Assembly (NCBI RefSeq): GCF_037892605.1
Contig: NZ_JBBKTU010000001.1
Location: forward strand, 3,782,001-3,846,000
From: Lacibacter sp. H407
Lineage (GTDB): Bacteria; Bacteroidota; Bacteroidia; Chitinophagales; Chitinophagaceae
Direction of reading: 5' to 3'
Length of the DNA: 64,000 nt
Shown: one piece after another, positions 54,117-63,298 of the stretch
Layout: every line of letters begins with the position of its first letter
Numbering within the stretch: the stretch's first letter is position 1
The notes under the pieces: generated by a model
What the model saw: the letters and a program-made list of their open reading frames with translations, nothing else
The model's database searches: none
What the model was told of the DNA's origin: nothing
Position numbers and translations under genes: made by a program

Positions 54117-54728
54117 ATGCAAACAGATATGTTACAACTCTGGAACCGATTTGTTCTGGAAAAGAATGAACAGAGTTATTCTGCTTTTGGAGTATGGTTG
54201 ATCAAGAACGAAGAAAATTTACTTGCCGGACAAAAACCGTTAGTAAGTAATGAGCCTGCCGCCCCAACTGCATTTTATTCTGATTCTGCTTTGGCAGGAA
54301 TGCTGATAGGCCGTATGTACAGGTTTGTGAAAGTGAAGATGAAGCCACGATTGAAAAAAACAGGTTTTTCAAATCTCGAAGAGTTTATCATCATGGGACA
54401 TTTGTTTGGCAAAGAGCCACAACCCAAAGTGGAGGTGCTGAAGCAAACTATATCTGAAATTGCTGCAGGTTCGCAAATGATCGATCGCCTGGTTGTAAAA
54501 GGACATATTAAAGAACAAAGTCATCCGGTTGATAAAAGAGTAAAATTGATCACACTTACAGCGAAGGGATCAAAACAGTTATTACAGCTTTTTCGTGAGC
54601 TCGATCAGATAGAGGATGTACTCGGTGATTTGAGTAAGCAGGAACGGGAAACAATCGTAATGCTTTTGCAGAAACTGGATCTTTATCATTCAGACCTGAA
54701 CGGAATTGAAACAATGGCGAGCAAGTAA
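54117..54728 (+). CDS. MarR family transcriptional regulator
   Basis: A 203-residue protein, longer than most MarR proteins because of a roughly 60-residue N-terminal extension. The winged helix spans about 95-165: LEEFIIMGHLFGKEPQPKVEVLKQTISEIAAGSQMIDRLVVKGHIKEQSHPVDKRVKLITLT, with the DKR wing motif. A C-terminal dimerisation helix ends the protein (LSKQERETIVMLLQKLDLY). It is divergent from the TonB receptor; the gap holds palindromes that suit autoregulation and control of the receptor (inference). Confidence 0.82.
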   Translation: MQTDMLQLWNRFVLEKNEQSYSAFGVWLIKNEENLLAGQKPLVSNEPAAPTAFYSDSALAGMLIGRMYRFVKVKMKPRLKKTGFSNLEEFIIMGHLFGKEPQPKVEVLKQTISEIAAGSQMIDRLVVKGHIKEQSHPVDKRVKLITLTAKGSKQLLQLFRELDQIEDVLGDLSKQERETIVMLLQKLDLYHSDLNGIETMASK

Positions 54729-54813
54729 TTCCATCCTTCAGGTTCACCACTTATAAAAACCGGACAGTTTTTTCTGAACTTTCCGTTACTTTCCCATTCC
54801 AAACAATACTGTT

Positions 54814-57771
54814 ATGAAGAAAATGTTTTTTCTGTTGCTGGCATTTATAGCCGTGCAACAAATTTCCGCTCAAAAAAAGCCTCTCGATCATTCGGTGTAC
54901 GACCGCTGGCAAAGTGTACAAGGTGCCCAGATCAGTGATGATGGCAAATGGGTCGTGTACATGGTTAATCCGCAGGAAGGCGATGGCGACCTCATTATTC
55001 AATCGACTGATGGCAACTACAAAAAAACAATTGCCCGTGGTTACAGTTCCATTATTACCAACGACAGTCGTTTTGTGATCTTCAAGATCCGTCCGCTGTT
55101 TAAAGACACACGTGATGCAAGGATCAAAAAGAAACGTCCGGATGATATGCCAAAAGATAGTTTGGCGATTATCGAATTCGGAAAAGAAGATGTGTGGAAA
55201 GTGGCACGTGTAAAAACGTTTAAAACACCGGAGAAAGGAAATGGCTGGGTAGCTTATCATATGGATAAAGCATTACCTGAACCGCCAAAGCCTGCACCCA
55301 AACCCGATTCACTTACACAGATCAACAAAATGGTTTCTATGGCCGATTCGTTGATGCGTGTTGCTGACAGTTTAAAGAACAAAGCAAATGAAGCAAAGAC
55401 GAAAGGGTTAATGGTGTTGCAACCGGCAAAGGGTGGGGCAAGACCTCCTGCAAGACCGGCTGGTGAACCTGTAGAAGAAGGCACCGAGTTGGTTGTACGC
55501 AATACACAAACCGGCGAAGAGAAAAAGTTTAAGCTGGTGAATGAATATTATTTCAGTGAAAACGGAAATACATTGATCATTGAAACAAGTAAAAAGAATG
55601 GCGATACATTAAGTAAGGCCGCTGTTCTTTGGATGAATACGGCTACCGGAAAAGTAGATACGGTATTGCAGGGTTTTAATGATGCAAAAAATTATGCGCT
55701 GGATGTTGCAGGCTCTCAACTTGCGTTTGTTGCAGAACGTGACAGTGTAAGCAAAGCATTACGTAAGTTTTACAAACTCTGGTATTTTAAACCTGGAATG
55801 GATAGTGCCCGTTTGCGTGTTGATCGCAATACTACCGGTGTGCAAAAGGATGTAACGGTGAGTCCCGATTACCAACCAAAATTCAGTAAGAAAAGTGATC
55901 GTTTGTACCTTGGCCTGGCACCAATTCGTCAGCCGAAGGATACATCGTTGGTTGACTTTGAAACAGCACGACTCGATATCTGGCATTACGATGATGATCA
56001 GCTTCAACCACAACAATTGGTTCAACTGAATATGGAATTACGCAGAAGTCATCTCGCTGTTTTATATGGCGATGCTACTGCAGTTACCATGTTGAGTGAT
56101 GCTACATTGGATCGTGTATCAACTACTGATGAAGATGATGCAGATGTAGCTGTAGGATTCTATAGCAAACCTTATCGCAAACAAAACCAGTGGGAACAGC
56201 ATAATTACAATGATCTGTATTTGGTGAATGTAAAAACCGGCGAACGAAAATTGATCGCAAAAAAAATACGTAGCGGCAATATTTCTCCAAAAGGAAAATT
56301 TGTTGCCTGGTTCGACTGGAAAGCGCATCAATATGTAGCATATGATGTAGCTACAGGTAAAACAGCTGTGCTTACAAAAGATATTAAAGTACCGTTGTTT
56401 GACGAAGATGATGATCATCCGGATGATCCACCACCACATGGTGTAATGGGCTGGCATGAAAATGATGCAGCATTGTATGTGTATGATAAATTTGATATCT
56501 GGAAAGTTGATCCAACAGGAAAAGAAAAACCTGTATGTATTACCAATGGCGTTGGCCGAAAAAAACAATTGACATTCCGCTACAGCGAACTTGATCGTGA
56601 AGAACGTTTTGTAAAAGACGGGCAAACATTACTGCTCGGCGTTTTTGACAATAAAGAAAAAGGATACGGATTAATGACTCATAAACTTGGTAGCAGTTTC
56701 GCACTCAATGAGTCATTGCCTGTAACCAATCCTGCTGTGATCAATAGTGGTAATGTATTGAAAGGAAAAAATAGTGATGTGCTGGTATATACAGCCATGA
56801 CACCACAAATGAGTGGAAGTCTTTTTACAACCACATTGAGTACTGCACAGAATCATAAAGCTTCTAAGCAATTGAGTTCAGCTAATGAACAACAGAAAGA
56901 TTACAACTGGTACACCGTTGAATTACATAAATGGAAAATGTTTGATGGTAAAGAATCAGAAGGTTTGTTGTTCAAGCCGGAGAATTTCGATCCCAACAAA
57001 AAATATCCGGTGATCTTTTATTTCTATGAGCGAAATTCAGATACACGTTACAGTTACCGCACACCGGCACCAAGTGCATCAACCATCAATATTGCTTATT
57101 TCACGAGCAACGGTTATTTGGTATTTGATCCGAATATTTATTACAAGGACGGAGAGCCGGGCGAAAGTGCATACAACTCTGTTGTAAGTGCGGGCAAGTA
57201 TCTCAGCAAAATGAAGTTTGTTGACAGTACCAAAATGGCCATTCAAGGACAAAGCTGGGGTGGTTACCAGGTTGCGTATCTTGTTACACGTACCAAAATG
57301 TTTGCTGCAGCGGGAGCGGGTGCACCGGTAGCAAATATGTTCAGTGCGTATGGCGGTATCCGTTGGGGTGCAGGTATCAGCCGACAATTCCAGTACGAAC
57401 GTTCTCAAACACGTTTGGGTGCAACGCCATGGCAACGTCCTGATCTTTATACCAAAAATTCACCGTTGTTTAAAACAGATAAAGTAACAACACCATTATT
57501 ATTGATGCATAATGATAAAGATGGTGCTGTACCCTGGTACCAAACCATTGAATTCTTTTCAGCATTGCGTCGTTTAGATAAAAAAGCATGGTTCCTGCAA
57601 TACAACGATGAAGATCATAACCTGGTTGAACGCCGAAACAGAAAAGATCTTTCTGTTCGTTTAAGTCAGTTCTTTGATCATTATCTCAAAGGAGCACCAA
57701 TGCCCGTATGGATGAAAGAAGGTGTACCTGCGGTGAACAAAGGAATTGATTGGGGATTTGATATCAAATAA
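54814..57771 (+). CDS. S9 family serine peptidase, long form
   Basis: A 985-residue exported prolyl-oligopeptidase-type enzyme. The signal peptide (1-19, QQISAQ) is followed by a beta-propeller-like region (about 25-700) interrupted by inserts: a Pro/Lys-rich linker near 155-175, a helical stretch near 170-195 and an acidic DEDDDHPDDPPP segment near 530. The alpha/beta-hydrolase domain (about 710-985) has IQGQSWGGYQ with Ser814, LLLMHNDKDGAVPW with the Asp and NDEDHNL with the His. It is larger than typical DPP4 or POP enzymes. It is followed by a terminator at 57791. Confidence 0.85.
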   Translation: MKKMFFLLLAFIAVQQISAQKKPLDHSVYDRWQSVQGAQISDDGKWVVYMVNPQEGDGDLIIQSTDGNYKKTIARGYSSIITNDSRFVIFKIRPLFKDTRDARIKKKRPDDMPKDSLAIIEFGKEDVWKVARVKTFKTPEKGNGWVAYHMDKALPEPPKPAPKPDSLTQINKMVSMADSLMRVADSLKNKANEAKTKGLMVLQPAKGGARPPARPAGEPVEEGTELVVRNTQTGEEKKFKLVNEYYFSENGNTLIIETSKKNGDTLSKAAVLWMNTATGKVDTVLQGFNDAKNYALDVAGSQLAFVAERDSVSKALRKFYKLWYFKPGMDSARLRVDRNTTGVQKDVTVSPDYQPKFSKKSDRLYLGLAPIRQPKDTSLVDFETARLDIWHYDDDQLQPQQLVQLNMELRRSHLAVLYGDATAVTMLSDATLDRVSTTDEDDADVAVGFYSKPYRKQNQWEQHNYNDLYLVNVKTGERKLIAKKIRSGNISPKGKFVAWFDWKAHQYVAYDVATGKTAVLTKDIKVPLFDEDDDHPDDPPPHGVMGWHENDAALYVYDKFDIWKVDPTGKEKPVCITNGVGRKKQLTFRYSELDREERFVKDGQTLLLGVFDNKEKGYGLMTHKLGSSFALNESLPVTNPAVINSGNVLKGKNSDVLVYTAMTPQMSGSLFTTTLSTAQNHKASKQLSSANEQQKDYNWYTVELHKWKMFDGKESEGLLFKPENFDPNKKYPVIFYFYERNSDTRYSYRTPAPSASTINIAYFTSNGYLVFDPNIYYKDGEPGESAYNSVVSAGKYLSKMKFVDSTKMAIQGQSWGGYQVAYLVTRTKMFAAAGAGAPVANMFSAYGGIRWGAGISRQFQYERSQTRLGATPWQRPDLYTKNSPLFKTDKVTTPLLLMHNDKDGAVPWYQTIEFFSALRRLDKKAWFLQYNDEDHNLVERRNRKDLSVRLSQFFDHYLKGAPMPVWMKEGVPAVNKGIDWGFDIK

Positions 57772-57790
57772 TTGAATCTGAATTGTACAT

Positions 57791-57818
57791 AAAAAGCCGG
57801 TTGTAATAACCGGCTTTT
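57791..57818 (+). terminator. Terminator of the long S9 peptidase gene
   Basis: AAAAGCCGGTT and AACCGGCTTTT form a perfect stem around GTAAT, followed by CTTTTAT. Confidence 0.85.
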
Positions 57819-57850
57819 CTTTTATCTTGCTTTGCATCAATTGCACGAAC

Positions 57851-59155
57851 ATGTTTCCAAAGCTTAAGCTTTCCTATAAGGCGTCGGTAACAATACTTTT
57901 TTGTCTTGTTGCACTTGAAATTCTCTTTACTACTTTTTTACGGGCAACGCTTTTATCGCCGGTGATGAATGGCGTGTTGTTGTTTGTAATTTCGTTATTG
58001 ATCGGCTTGTATCCATTTATTACAACTACAGAAGCTCCTGATTCAGCAACAGGCTTAAGCAGGCAATCGCAGCAATTTAGAAATTACGGCTGGTGGTTTT
58101 TCGCAGCATTGAATTTTGTTTTCTGGGCCAGGTATCTTAATCTATATCCGGTAAACGTTACTGATTCAGATGTGATTCCGCAAATTGAAATGCTGGTAAA
58201 ACGTCAGCAACAGGGTGTATTCCCTTACACAGTGATCCGTGATTGGGGGTATGACTTTTTCCCAACCTATTTGCCTTTTACATGGTGGCCTTTTCATATC
58301 ACCGAATTTATGATGGTTGATTACCGCTACCTGGTTTTTGGAAGTTGGCTATTGCTATTATTTATTTTTTCGAAACAACTGGAAGAAGATAATAATGCAG
58401 ACCGGTCAGATTTTTTTCTGTTTCTGTTACTTCAATTACTGTTCTGGGGTTATCTGTTTGCGTCTGATCTTTCGTTCATGCGTACGGTGGAATTAATGAT
58501 CGCTTCTTACTATGCGTACTTCCTCTTTTCATTGGAAAAAAGAAAATGGTGGATGATCGGCGGCACATTATTGCTTTGTCTGTTATCCCGTTATTCAATT
58601 GTGTTGTGGTTGCCATTTCTCGTATTGTTGCTTGCAAAAAAAGATGGCGTGCCTTCTGTTTTTAAATGGATCGGATTTATTGTGACGGGTGTATGCCTTT
58701 TGTATGTGGTTCCTTTTCTTTTAAAAGACCTCAGTATTTTTTTACGTGGTGTACAAACCTATACTATTGCCGGGATTGCTGAATGGAAAGGGCAGGCATG
58801 GCAGGCGCAGGGTGAGAAACCGTTTCAACTATTCCGTGGAACCGGATTGGCAGGTTTTTATTATGATCGTTCATCGGGAACGGTTGAGGAAAAACTGGGA
58901 ACGTTTAAAACAATTCATCTGGTACTATCGCTCAGCACCGTATTTCTCTTGGCAGCATGGTACTGGTTACTGGGAAAGAAACAAAAGCTGTACGTTCCGC
59001 TCGTTGCGGCTGCAGCTTTAAAAATTTACATGGCTGTTTTTTATGGGTTTGTACTCATCCCATATGTGTACCTGAATATTGTTCCGTTGATCAGCTCCGT
59101 GTTTGTATTGTATTACATCAGGCAGCAGTCAAGAATTTCACAAATCTCCGTTTAG
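57851..59155 (+). CDS. Multi-spanning membrane protein, possible GT-C glycosyltransferase
   Basis: A 434-residue protein with about eleven hydrophobic helices. Between helices 3 and 4 is an extracytoplasmic loop NVTDSDVIPQIEMLVKRQQQGVFPYTVIRDWGYDFFPTYLP; an acidic pair (DSD) in the first loop followed by a YP/W-rich stretch is the layout of polyprenol-dependent GT-C enzymes (GT87/DUF2029-like). I call this only by topology. ATG 57851 is preferred over the TTG at 57827. The 3' end overlaps the convergent gene by 38 bases. Confidence 0.6.
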   Translation: MFPKLKLSYKASVTILFCLVALEILFTTFLRATLLSPVMNGVLLFVISLLIGLYPFITTTEAPDSATGLSRQSQQFRNYGWWFFAALNFVFWARYLNLYPVNVTDSDVIPQIEMLVKRQQQGVFPYTVIRDWGYDFFPTYLPFTWWPFHITEFMMVDYRYLVFGSWLLLLFIFSKQLEEDNNADRSDFFLFLLLQLLFWGYLFASDLSFMRTVELMIASYYAYFLFSLEKRKWWMIGGTLLLCLLSRYSIVLWLPFLVLLLAKKDGVPSVFKWIGFIVTGVCLLYVVPFLLKDLSIFLRGVQTYTIAGIAEWKGQAWQAQGEKPFQLFRGTGLAGFYYDRSSGTVEEKLGTFKTIHLVLSLSTVFLLAAWYWLLGKKQKLYVPLVAAAALKIYMAVFYGFVLIPYVYLNIVPLISSVFVLYYIRQQSRISQISV

Positions 59156-59831
59156 CAATTGGCAGAAATGTTTCTTCAACCGGGTAGGAGAGATTTGTTT
59201 CTATACTGTACACAGCAGGATTTGGCAATTCTGTTTTATTACGAATGAGTTCGCCTTTAATACTTTCGTAGGTGTTCACAATATTACTGATCCATGAATC
59301 AACAAAACTGGTTTTGAGTGTGCGGTATTGCTCATCGTGCCGTTCAAAAAAACTGAGACGATATTGATACACTTTTGTTTGTTTTTCAGTTGCACTTCGT
59401 AAGAACAAATAACCTTCTCTTGTATCAAGCGGGAGAAGACCAATCGGTGAAATCGAAATACTTTGCTCCACCATTTCATAAATTTCTGTTCCTTTCGAAA
59501 TTGTGGATTTCATTGTAGCAATTGAATAATGCATGATCGTTTCCAGCTCCTGCATAAGCTCATCATCTTCGATCATCTGTTCATACAGCAACTGCAGTTT
59601 TTCAATTTGTATACCGGTGAGTTTTTTGGGAAACTGCTCCTGCAGGTATTTTTTATTTTCCCGGAAAGCCACCAGGTTGTTATAGTGAAAGATCACATCG
59701 GCCAATTGCGGATAGAGTTTGGTTTCATTGAAATGTTTATTTACTTCCTGCAAATAGGCGAGCAGTGTATATTTCTTTAGCTCAAAATCAATGAAGCCAT
59801 CGGCAAACCAGGTTTCGGATAAAGTCTTCAT
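59118..59831 (-). CDS. Uncharacterised helical protein
   Basis: A 237-residue cytoplasmic protein without signal peptide or membrane segment: MKTLSETWFADGFIDFELKKYTLLAYLQEVNKHFNETKLYPQL begins a mostly helical N-terminal half, followed by a beta-containing C-terminal half (VEQSISISPIGLLPLDTREGYLFLR). No known domain is recognised. The layout recalls conserved Bacteroidota proteins of unknown function. The start at 59831 is preferred to one 16 codons upstream. Its last 38 bases overlap the convergent membrane-protein gene. Confidence 0.65.
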   Translation of the reverse strand: MKTLSETWFADGFIDFELKKYTLLAYLQEVNKHFNETKLYPQLADVIFHYNNLVAFRENKKYLQEQFPKKLTGIQIEKLQLLYEQMIEDDELMQELETIMHYSIATMKSTISKGTEIYEMVEQSISISPIGLLPLDTREGYLFLRSATEKQTKVYQYRLSFFERHDEQYRTLKTSFVDSWISNIVNTYESIKGELIRNKTELPNPAVYSIETNLSYPVEETFLPIAKRRFVKFLTAA

Positions 59832-59902
59832 ACTTGAGGGGTTTACTGGGTTTTTGTTCCTTAAATTTACAAAACACATTCAATAATTAAAAACCTTGTT
59901 TC

Positions 59903-60418
59903 ATGTCAATTGCCGTAAAACCAAACGTATCATCAATTTTAACGATTAGTTTATGCCTCATCCTGTTTACATCGTGCAGCCGAAATACCTATTACATTGT
60001 ACGCCATGCTGAAAAAGCAGCAGCCAATGCAAACATGAGTAGCGATGTTCCATTAAGTGCAGAAGGCGAACAACGGGCACAAAATCTGAAAACATTATTG
60101 CAGGATAAATCATTTGCCGCCATTTTTTCAACACCTTACATCCGTACAAAATCAACAGCAAAACCGTTAAGTGAAGCAAAAGGAATTCCTGTACAATTAT
60201 ATTCACCAAAAGATACCGCTGATCAATTTATTGCCCGTGTAAAAACAATTCAAAAAGGAGATGTGTTACTCGTTGGTCATTCAAATACAGTAGATGATCT
60301 GGTGAATAAAATAATGGGGCAATCGCTCTTAACCGATCTTGCTGAAACAGAATACAACAATCTGTTTCTCATCAAACGGAAAGGAAAAAAATATACGTTC
60401 GAACGCACAACATTTTAA
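59903..60418 (+). CDS. SixA-like histidine phosphatase lipoprotein
   Basis: A 171-residue lipoprotein (lipobox LFTSC, Cys25). The histidine-phosphatase core begins YYIVRHAEKAAA, with the catalytic RHxE motif (RHAE, as in SixA, instead of RHGE), continues PLSAEGEQRAQNLKTLL and FSTPYIRTKSTAKPL, and has the second catalytic His in LLVGHSNTVDDLV. It is therefore membrane-anchored in the envelope, unlike cytoplasmic SixA. The substrate is unknown. A perfect terminator follows. Confidence 0.82.
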   Translation: MSIAVKPNVSSILTISLCLILFTSCSRNTYYIVRHAEKAAANANMSSDVPLSAEGEQRAQNLKTLLQDKSFAAIFSTPYIRTKSTAKPLSEAKGIPVQLYSPKDTADQFIARVKTIQKGDVLLVGHSNTVDDLVNKIMGQSLLTDLAETEYNNLFLIKRKGKKYTFERTTF

Positions 60419-60429
60419 TTGAGCTGCAT

Positions 60430-60463
60430 AAAAAATCCCGATTCAATTGAATCGGGATTTTTA
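60430..60463. terminator. Bidirectional terminator
   Basis: AAAAATCCCGATTCAA and TTGAATCGGGATTTTT are perfect inverse complements with no loop bases; it lies between the phosphatase and the convergent E2 gene. Confidence 0.85.
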
Positions 60464-60482
60464 TTTTTATTAATAAATGCTA

Positions 60483-61847
60483 TTATAAATCTCTGTCAGG
60501 ATTAAAATTCTGCAACTCATTTGCTACTGCAGTTAAGAATGTAGCACCGAGGCTGCCATCAATAATCCGATGATCATAACTCATACTTAAATACATCATG
60601 TGGCGGATGGCAATACTGTCGCCCATTGGTGTTTCTATCACCACCGGTCGTTTCTTAATAGCACCGACAGCTAACACAGCAACTTGTGGCTGATTGATGA
60701 TCGGAGTGCCCATCAAACTTCCAAACGTACCAACATTGGTCATTGTAAATGTGCCACCAGTTGTATCGTCGGCTTTTAATTTACCGTTGCGTGCACTATC
60801 AGCTAAGTTGTTCACCTGTTTTGTTAAACCAACAAGATTCAACTGATCTGCATTTTTAATAACAGGTACAATTAAGTTACCGCTTGGTAATGCTGTTGCC
60901 ATACCAATATTGATATCTTTCTTCACAATAATGCGGTCGCCATCAACAGAACTGTTGATCAACGGATATTTCTTGATGCACTTTACAATTGCTTCAATGA
61001 ATAATGGTGTAAACGTGATCTTTGTTCCTTCACGTTTTTCAAATTCCTTCTTCATCTTATCACGCCATTGTACCAGGTTGGTTACATCGGCTTCGGTAAA
61101 ACTTGTTACATGCGGACTGGTTTGTTTGCTTCGCACCATATGGTCAGCAATCAACTTGCGCATGCGATCCATTTCAATGATCTCTACATTACCACTGTAA
61201 ACAGTTGGCGCCATTGATGGAGCAGGAGCTGGTTGTTGCTGTTGCACAGGTTGTTCAACTCTGTTCATTGGTACAACCAATACATCATCATTACTTGCAG
61301 TTTGTGGCGAATAGCTTGTAGCTCCACCTTTTCTCGTGCTTACGTACTGAAGAATATCTTTTTTTGTAACACGACCTTCGTTGCCCGTACCGGGAATTTT
61401 TTCCAGTTCAGCCATACCAATTCCTTCCTGTGCAGCTATATTCAATACAAGTGGAGAATAAAAACGAATCCCGTTTGCCGGAGCACTTACTTTAGCACCT
61501 GCCGGTTGGTAAGGAATATCTTCATCGATCACTTCTGCATTTACTGATTCAACTACCTGTGCCGGAGCAGGGGCAGGAGTTGGGGCAGATGATGTTGCTT
61601 CAGCAGCACCTGTTTTAATACGTGCAATTACAGCACCAATGGGCACCACATCATTTTCGCTGAACAATACTTCACTTAACACACCTTCAGCAGTACTCGG
61701 CACTTCACTGTCAACCTTATCAGTTGCAATATCCAGTACCGTTTCATCCATTTTAATACTGTCGCCCGGTTGCTTATGCCAACGTAAAATGGTAGCTTCC
61801 ATAATACTTTCGCCGAGTTTGGGCATTACTAAATCAACTAAAGCCAT
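60483..61847 (-). CDS. 2-oxoacid dehydrogenase E2 (dihydrolipoyl acyltransferase)
   Basis: A 454-residue core component of a 2-oxoacid dehydrogenase complex. One N-terminal lipoyl domain carries the lipoylated Lys44 in ATDKVDSEVPS. An Ala/Pro-rich linker (about 85-110) leads to the peripheral-subunit-binding domain (about 130-175, SPLVLNIAAQEGIGMAELEKIPGTGNEGRVTKKDI), a second linker, then the catalytic domain with SYDHRIIDGSLG (His426, Asp430). Branched-chain or pyruvate specificity cannot be settled; no E1 or E3 gene is adjacent. The start at MALVDLVMP is preferred over one 12 codons upstream. Confidence 0.9.
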   Translation of the reverse strand: MALVDLVMPKLGESIMEATILRWHKQPGDSIKMDETVLDIATDKVDSEVPSTAEGVLSEVLFSENDVVPIGAVIARIKTGAAEATSSAPTPAPAPAQVVESVNAEVIDEDIPYQPAGAKVSAPANGIRFYSPLVLNIAAQEGIGMAELEKIPGTGNEGRVTKKDILQYVSTRKGGATSYSPQTASNDDVLVVPMNRVEQPVQQQQPAPAPSMAPTVYSGNVEIIEMDRMRKLIADHMVRSKQTSPHVTSFTEADVTNLVQWRDKMKKEFEKREGTKITFTPLFIEAIVKCIKKYPLINSSVDGDRIIVKKDINIGMATALPSGNLIVPVIKNADQLNLVGLTKQVNNLADSARNGKLKADDTTGGTFTMTNVGTFGSLMGTPIINQPQVAVLAVGAIKKRPVVIETPMGDSIAIRHMMYLSMSYDHRIIDGSLGATFLTAVANELQNFNPDRDL

Positions 61848-61992
61848 AATAATTTGAAGTTTTATTTTTTTGTTGACCAGCAACAGAAATTCTGTTGTTC
61901 ACCGGTTGCGTCGCACTCTTGTACAACAACAAAGCCATCAGCTTTCTGAAAAGCCACCCGATAAACGTGGACAAACAATCGTTAATAGGCGT

Positions 61993-62000
61993 CAAAGGTA
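61993..62000 (-). promoter_or_regulatory. -7 box of the E2 gene
   Basis: On the minus strand TACCTTTG matches TAnnTTTG and would give a leader of about 145 bases. The leader contains the dyad CAACAGAA / TTCTGTTG (61881-61897). The -33 match is poor. Confidence 0.35.
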
Positions 62001-62012
62001 AGGATTGGGGAC

Positions 62013-63278
62013 TTATTTATCTTTCTCTCCCTCAATAAACTGGAACAGCATCAACATGGCATTGGCAGCTGTTAATTCGATGTTCCGCAGCCGGTCGAAT
62101 CGAAAGTATAATTTCTTCGCTATCATTTTTTCCCTTGAACCAACAGCCACCCACACTGTGCCAACAGGTTTATCATCGGTTCCGCCACCGGGGCCCATCA
62201 CACCACTCGTAGCAATTCCATAATCGGCTGTGGTTTTTCGCAACAAACCCTCGAGCATTTCAGTAACTGTTTCTCCACTCACAGCTCCTTTTTGTTCCAA
62301 TGTTGTATGTTGCACACCCAGTATATCTTCTTTTACATCGTAAGCATAGGCAACCACCGTTCCTTTGAAATATTCTGAAGAACCGGGAATGGCTGTAAGT
62401 AAATGTGCAATATATCCACCACTACAACTTTCAGCAGTAGCCATCGTTTTCTTTCGGCTCAGCAGCAGTTGGCCCAACGCTTTTTCCAAAGGGATATCTT
62501 CATTCACAACCATAAACTCACGCACTTCGTTCTGCAATTGTGCAAACTGACTGTCAAGTTTTTCTTCCAGTAGTTCTTTCTGTGTACCGGTTGCGGTTAA
62601 ACGCAACCGCACCATCCCATAATTTGGCAAGTAAGCCAGCTTTATGTGAGCCGGCAATGCCATTTCCCACTGGTTAATTTTTTCTGCGATAAACGATTCG
62701 CCAACACCAGCTGTTAACAAGGTGCGGTGCAGAATAAAAGGCAGTGTGAATTCCTGTTGAATAAGCGGCAATACACTTCCGGTCATAATGCCTTTCATTT
62801 CATGTGGCACTCCCGGCATTGATATATATATACGATCTCCTCTGCGAAACAACATGCCCGGTGCTGTACCACGTTTGTTCATGAGTACTTCGCACACATC
62901 CGGTACTTCAGCCTGTTTCATATTCCGTTCAATGATGGGGCGATTGAGCTTTCGAAAAATCGCTGTAACATGGTCCAACACCATTTCATTCACGACCATT
63001 TTACCGCCAAAATAATCACAGAGTAAAGGTTTGGTTATATCATCGGCCGTTGGCCCCAGTCCACCTGTAATCAGAATGATGTGAGATGCAGCTGCTTCTT
63101 CATCCAATGCCTGCCATATATCTTCCCGTGTATCACCAACCGCAACACGGCGTTTCACCCACACACCGATCTTGTTCAACTCCTGTGCCATCCAGGCACT
63201 GTTGGTATCAATCGTCTGGCCAATTAATAATTCATCTCCAATGGTAATGATGGAGGCATGGATTGCTTGCTGCTGCAT
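62013..63278 (-). CDS. cinA: CinA-like protein (nicotinamide-nucleotide amidohydrolase)
   Basis: A 421-residue two-domain protein. The N-terminal molybdopterin-binding-like domain (1-170) starts ASIITIGDELLIGQTIDTNSAWMAQELN and has LITGGLGPTADDITKPLL and GTAPGMLF (ADP-ribose pyrophosphatase part). The C-terminal CinA domain (about 255-415) has KTMATAESCSGGYIAHLLTAIPGSSEYFKGTVVAYAYDVK and GIATSGVMGPGGGTDDKPVGTVWVAV, the amidase that recycles NMN. Both domains are complete. Confidence 0.93.
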   Translation of the reverse strand: MQQQAIHASIITIGDELLIGQTIDTNSAWMAQELNKIGVWVKRRVAVGDTREDIWQALDEEAAASHIILITGGLGPTADDITKPLLCDYFGGKMVVNEMVLDHVTAIFRKLNRPIIERNMKQAEVPDVCEVLMNKRGTAPGMLFRRGDRIYISMPGVPHEMKGIMTGSVLPLIQQEFTLPFILHRTLLTAGVGESFIAEKINQWEMALPAHIKLAYLPNYGMVRLRLTATGTQKELLEEKLDSQFAQLQNEVREFMVVNEDIPLEKALGQLLLSRKKTMATAESCSGGYIAHLLTAIPGSSEYFKGTVVAYAYDVKEDILGVQHTTLEQKGAVSGETVTEMLEGLLRKTTADYGIATSGVMGPGGGTDDKPVGTVWVAVGSREKMIAKKLYFRFDRLRNIELTAANAMLMLFQFIEGEKDK

Positions 63279-63298
63279 GAAGAATATTTACAATGAAT

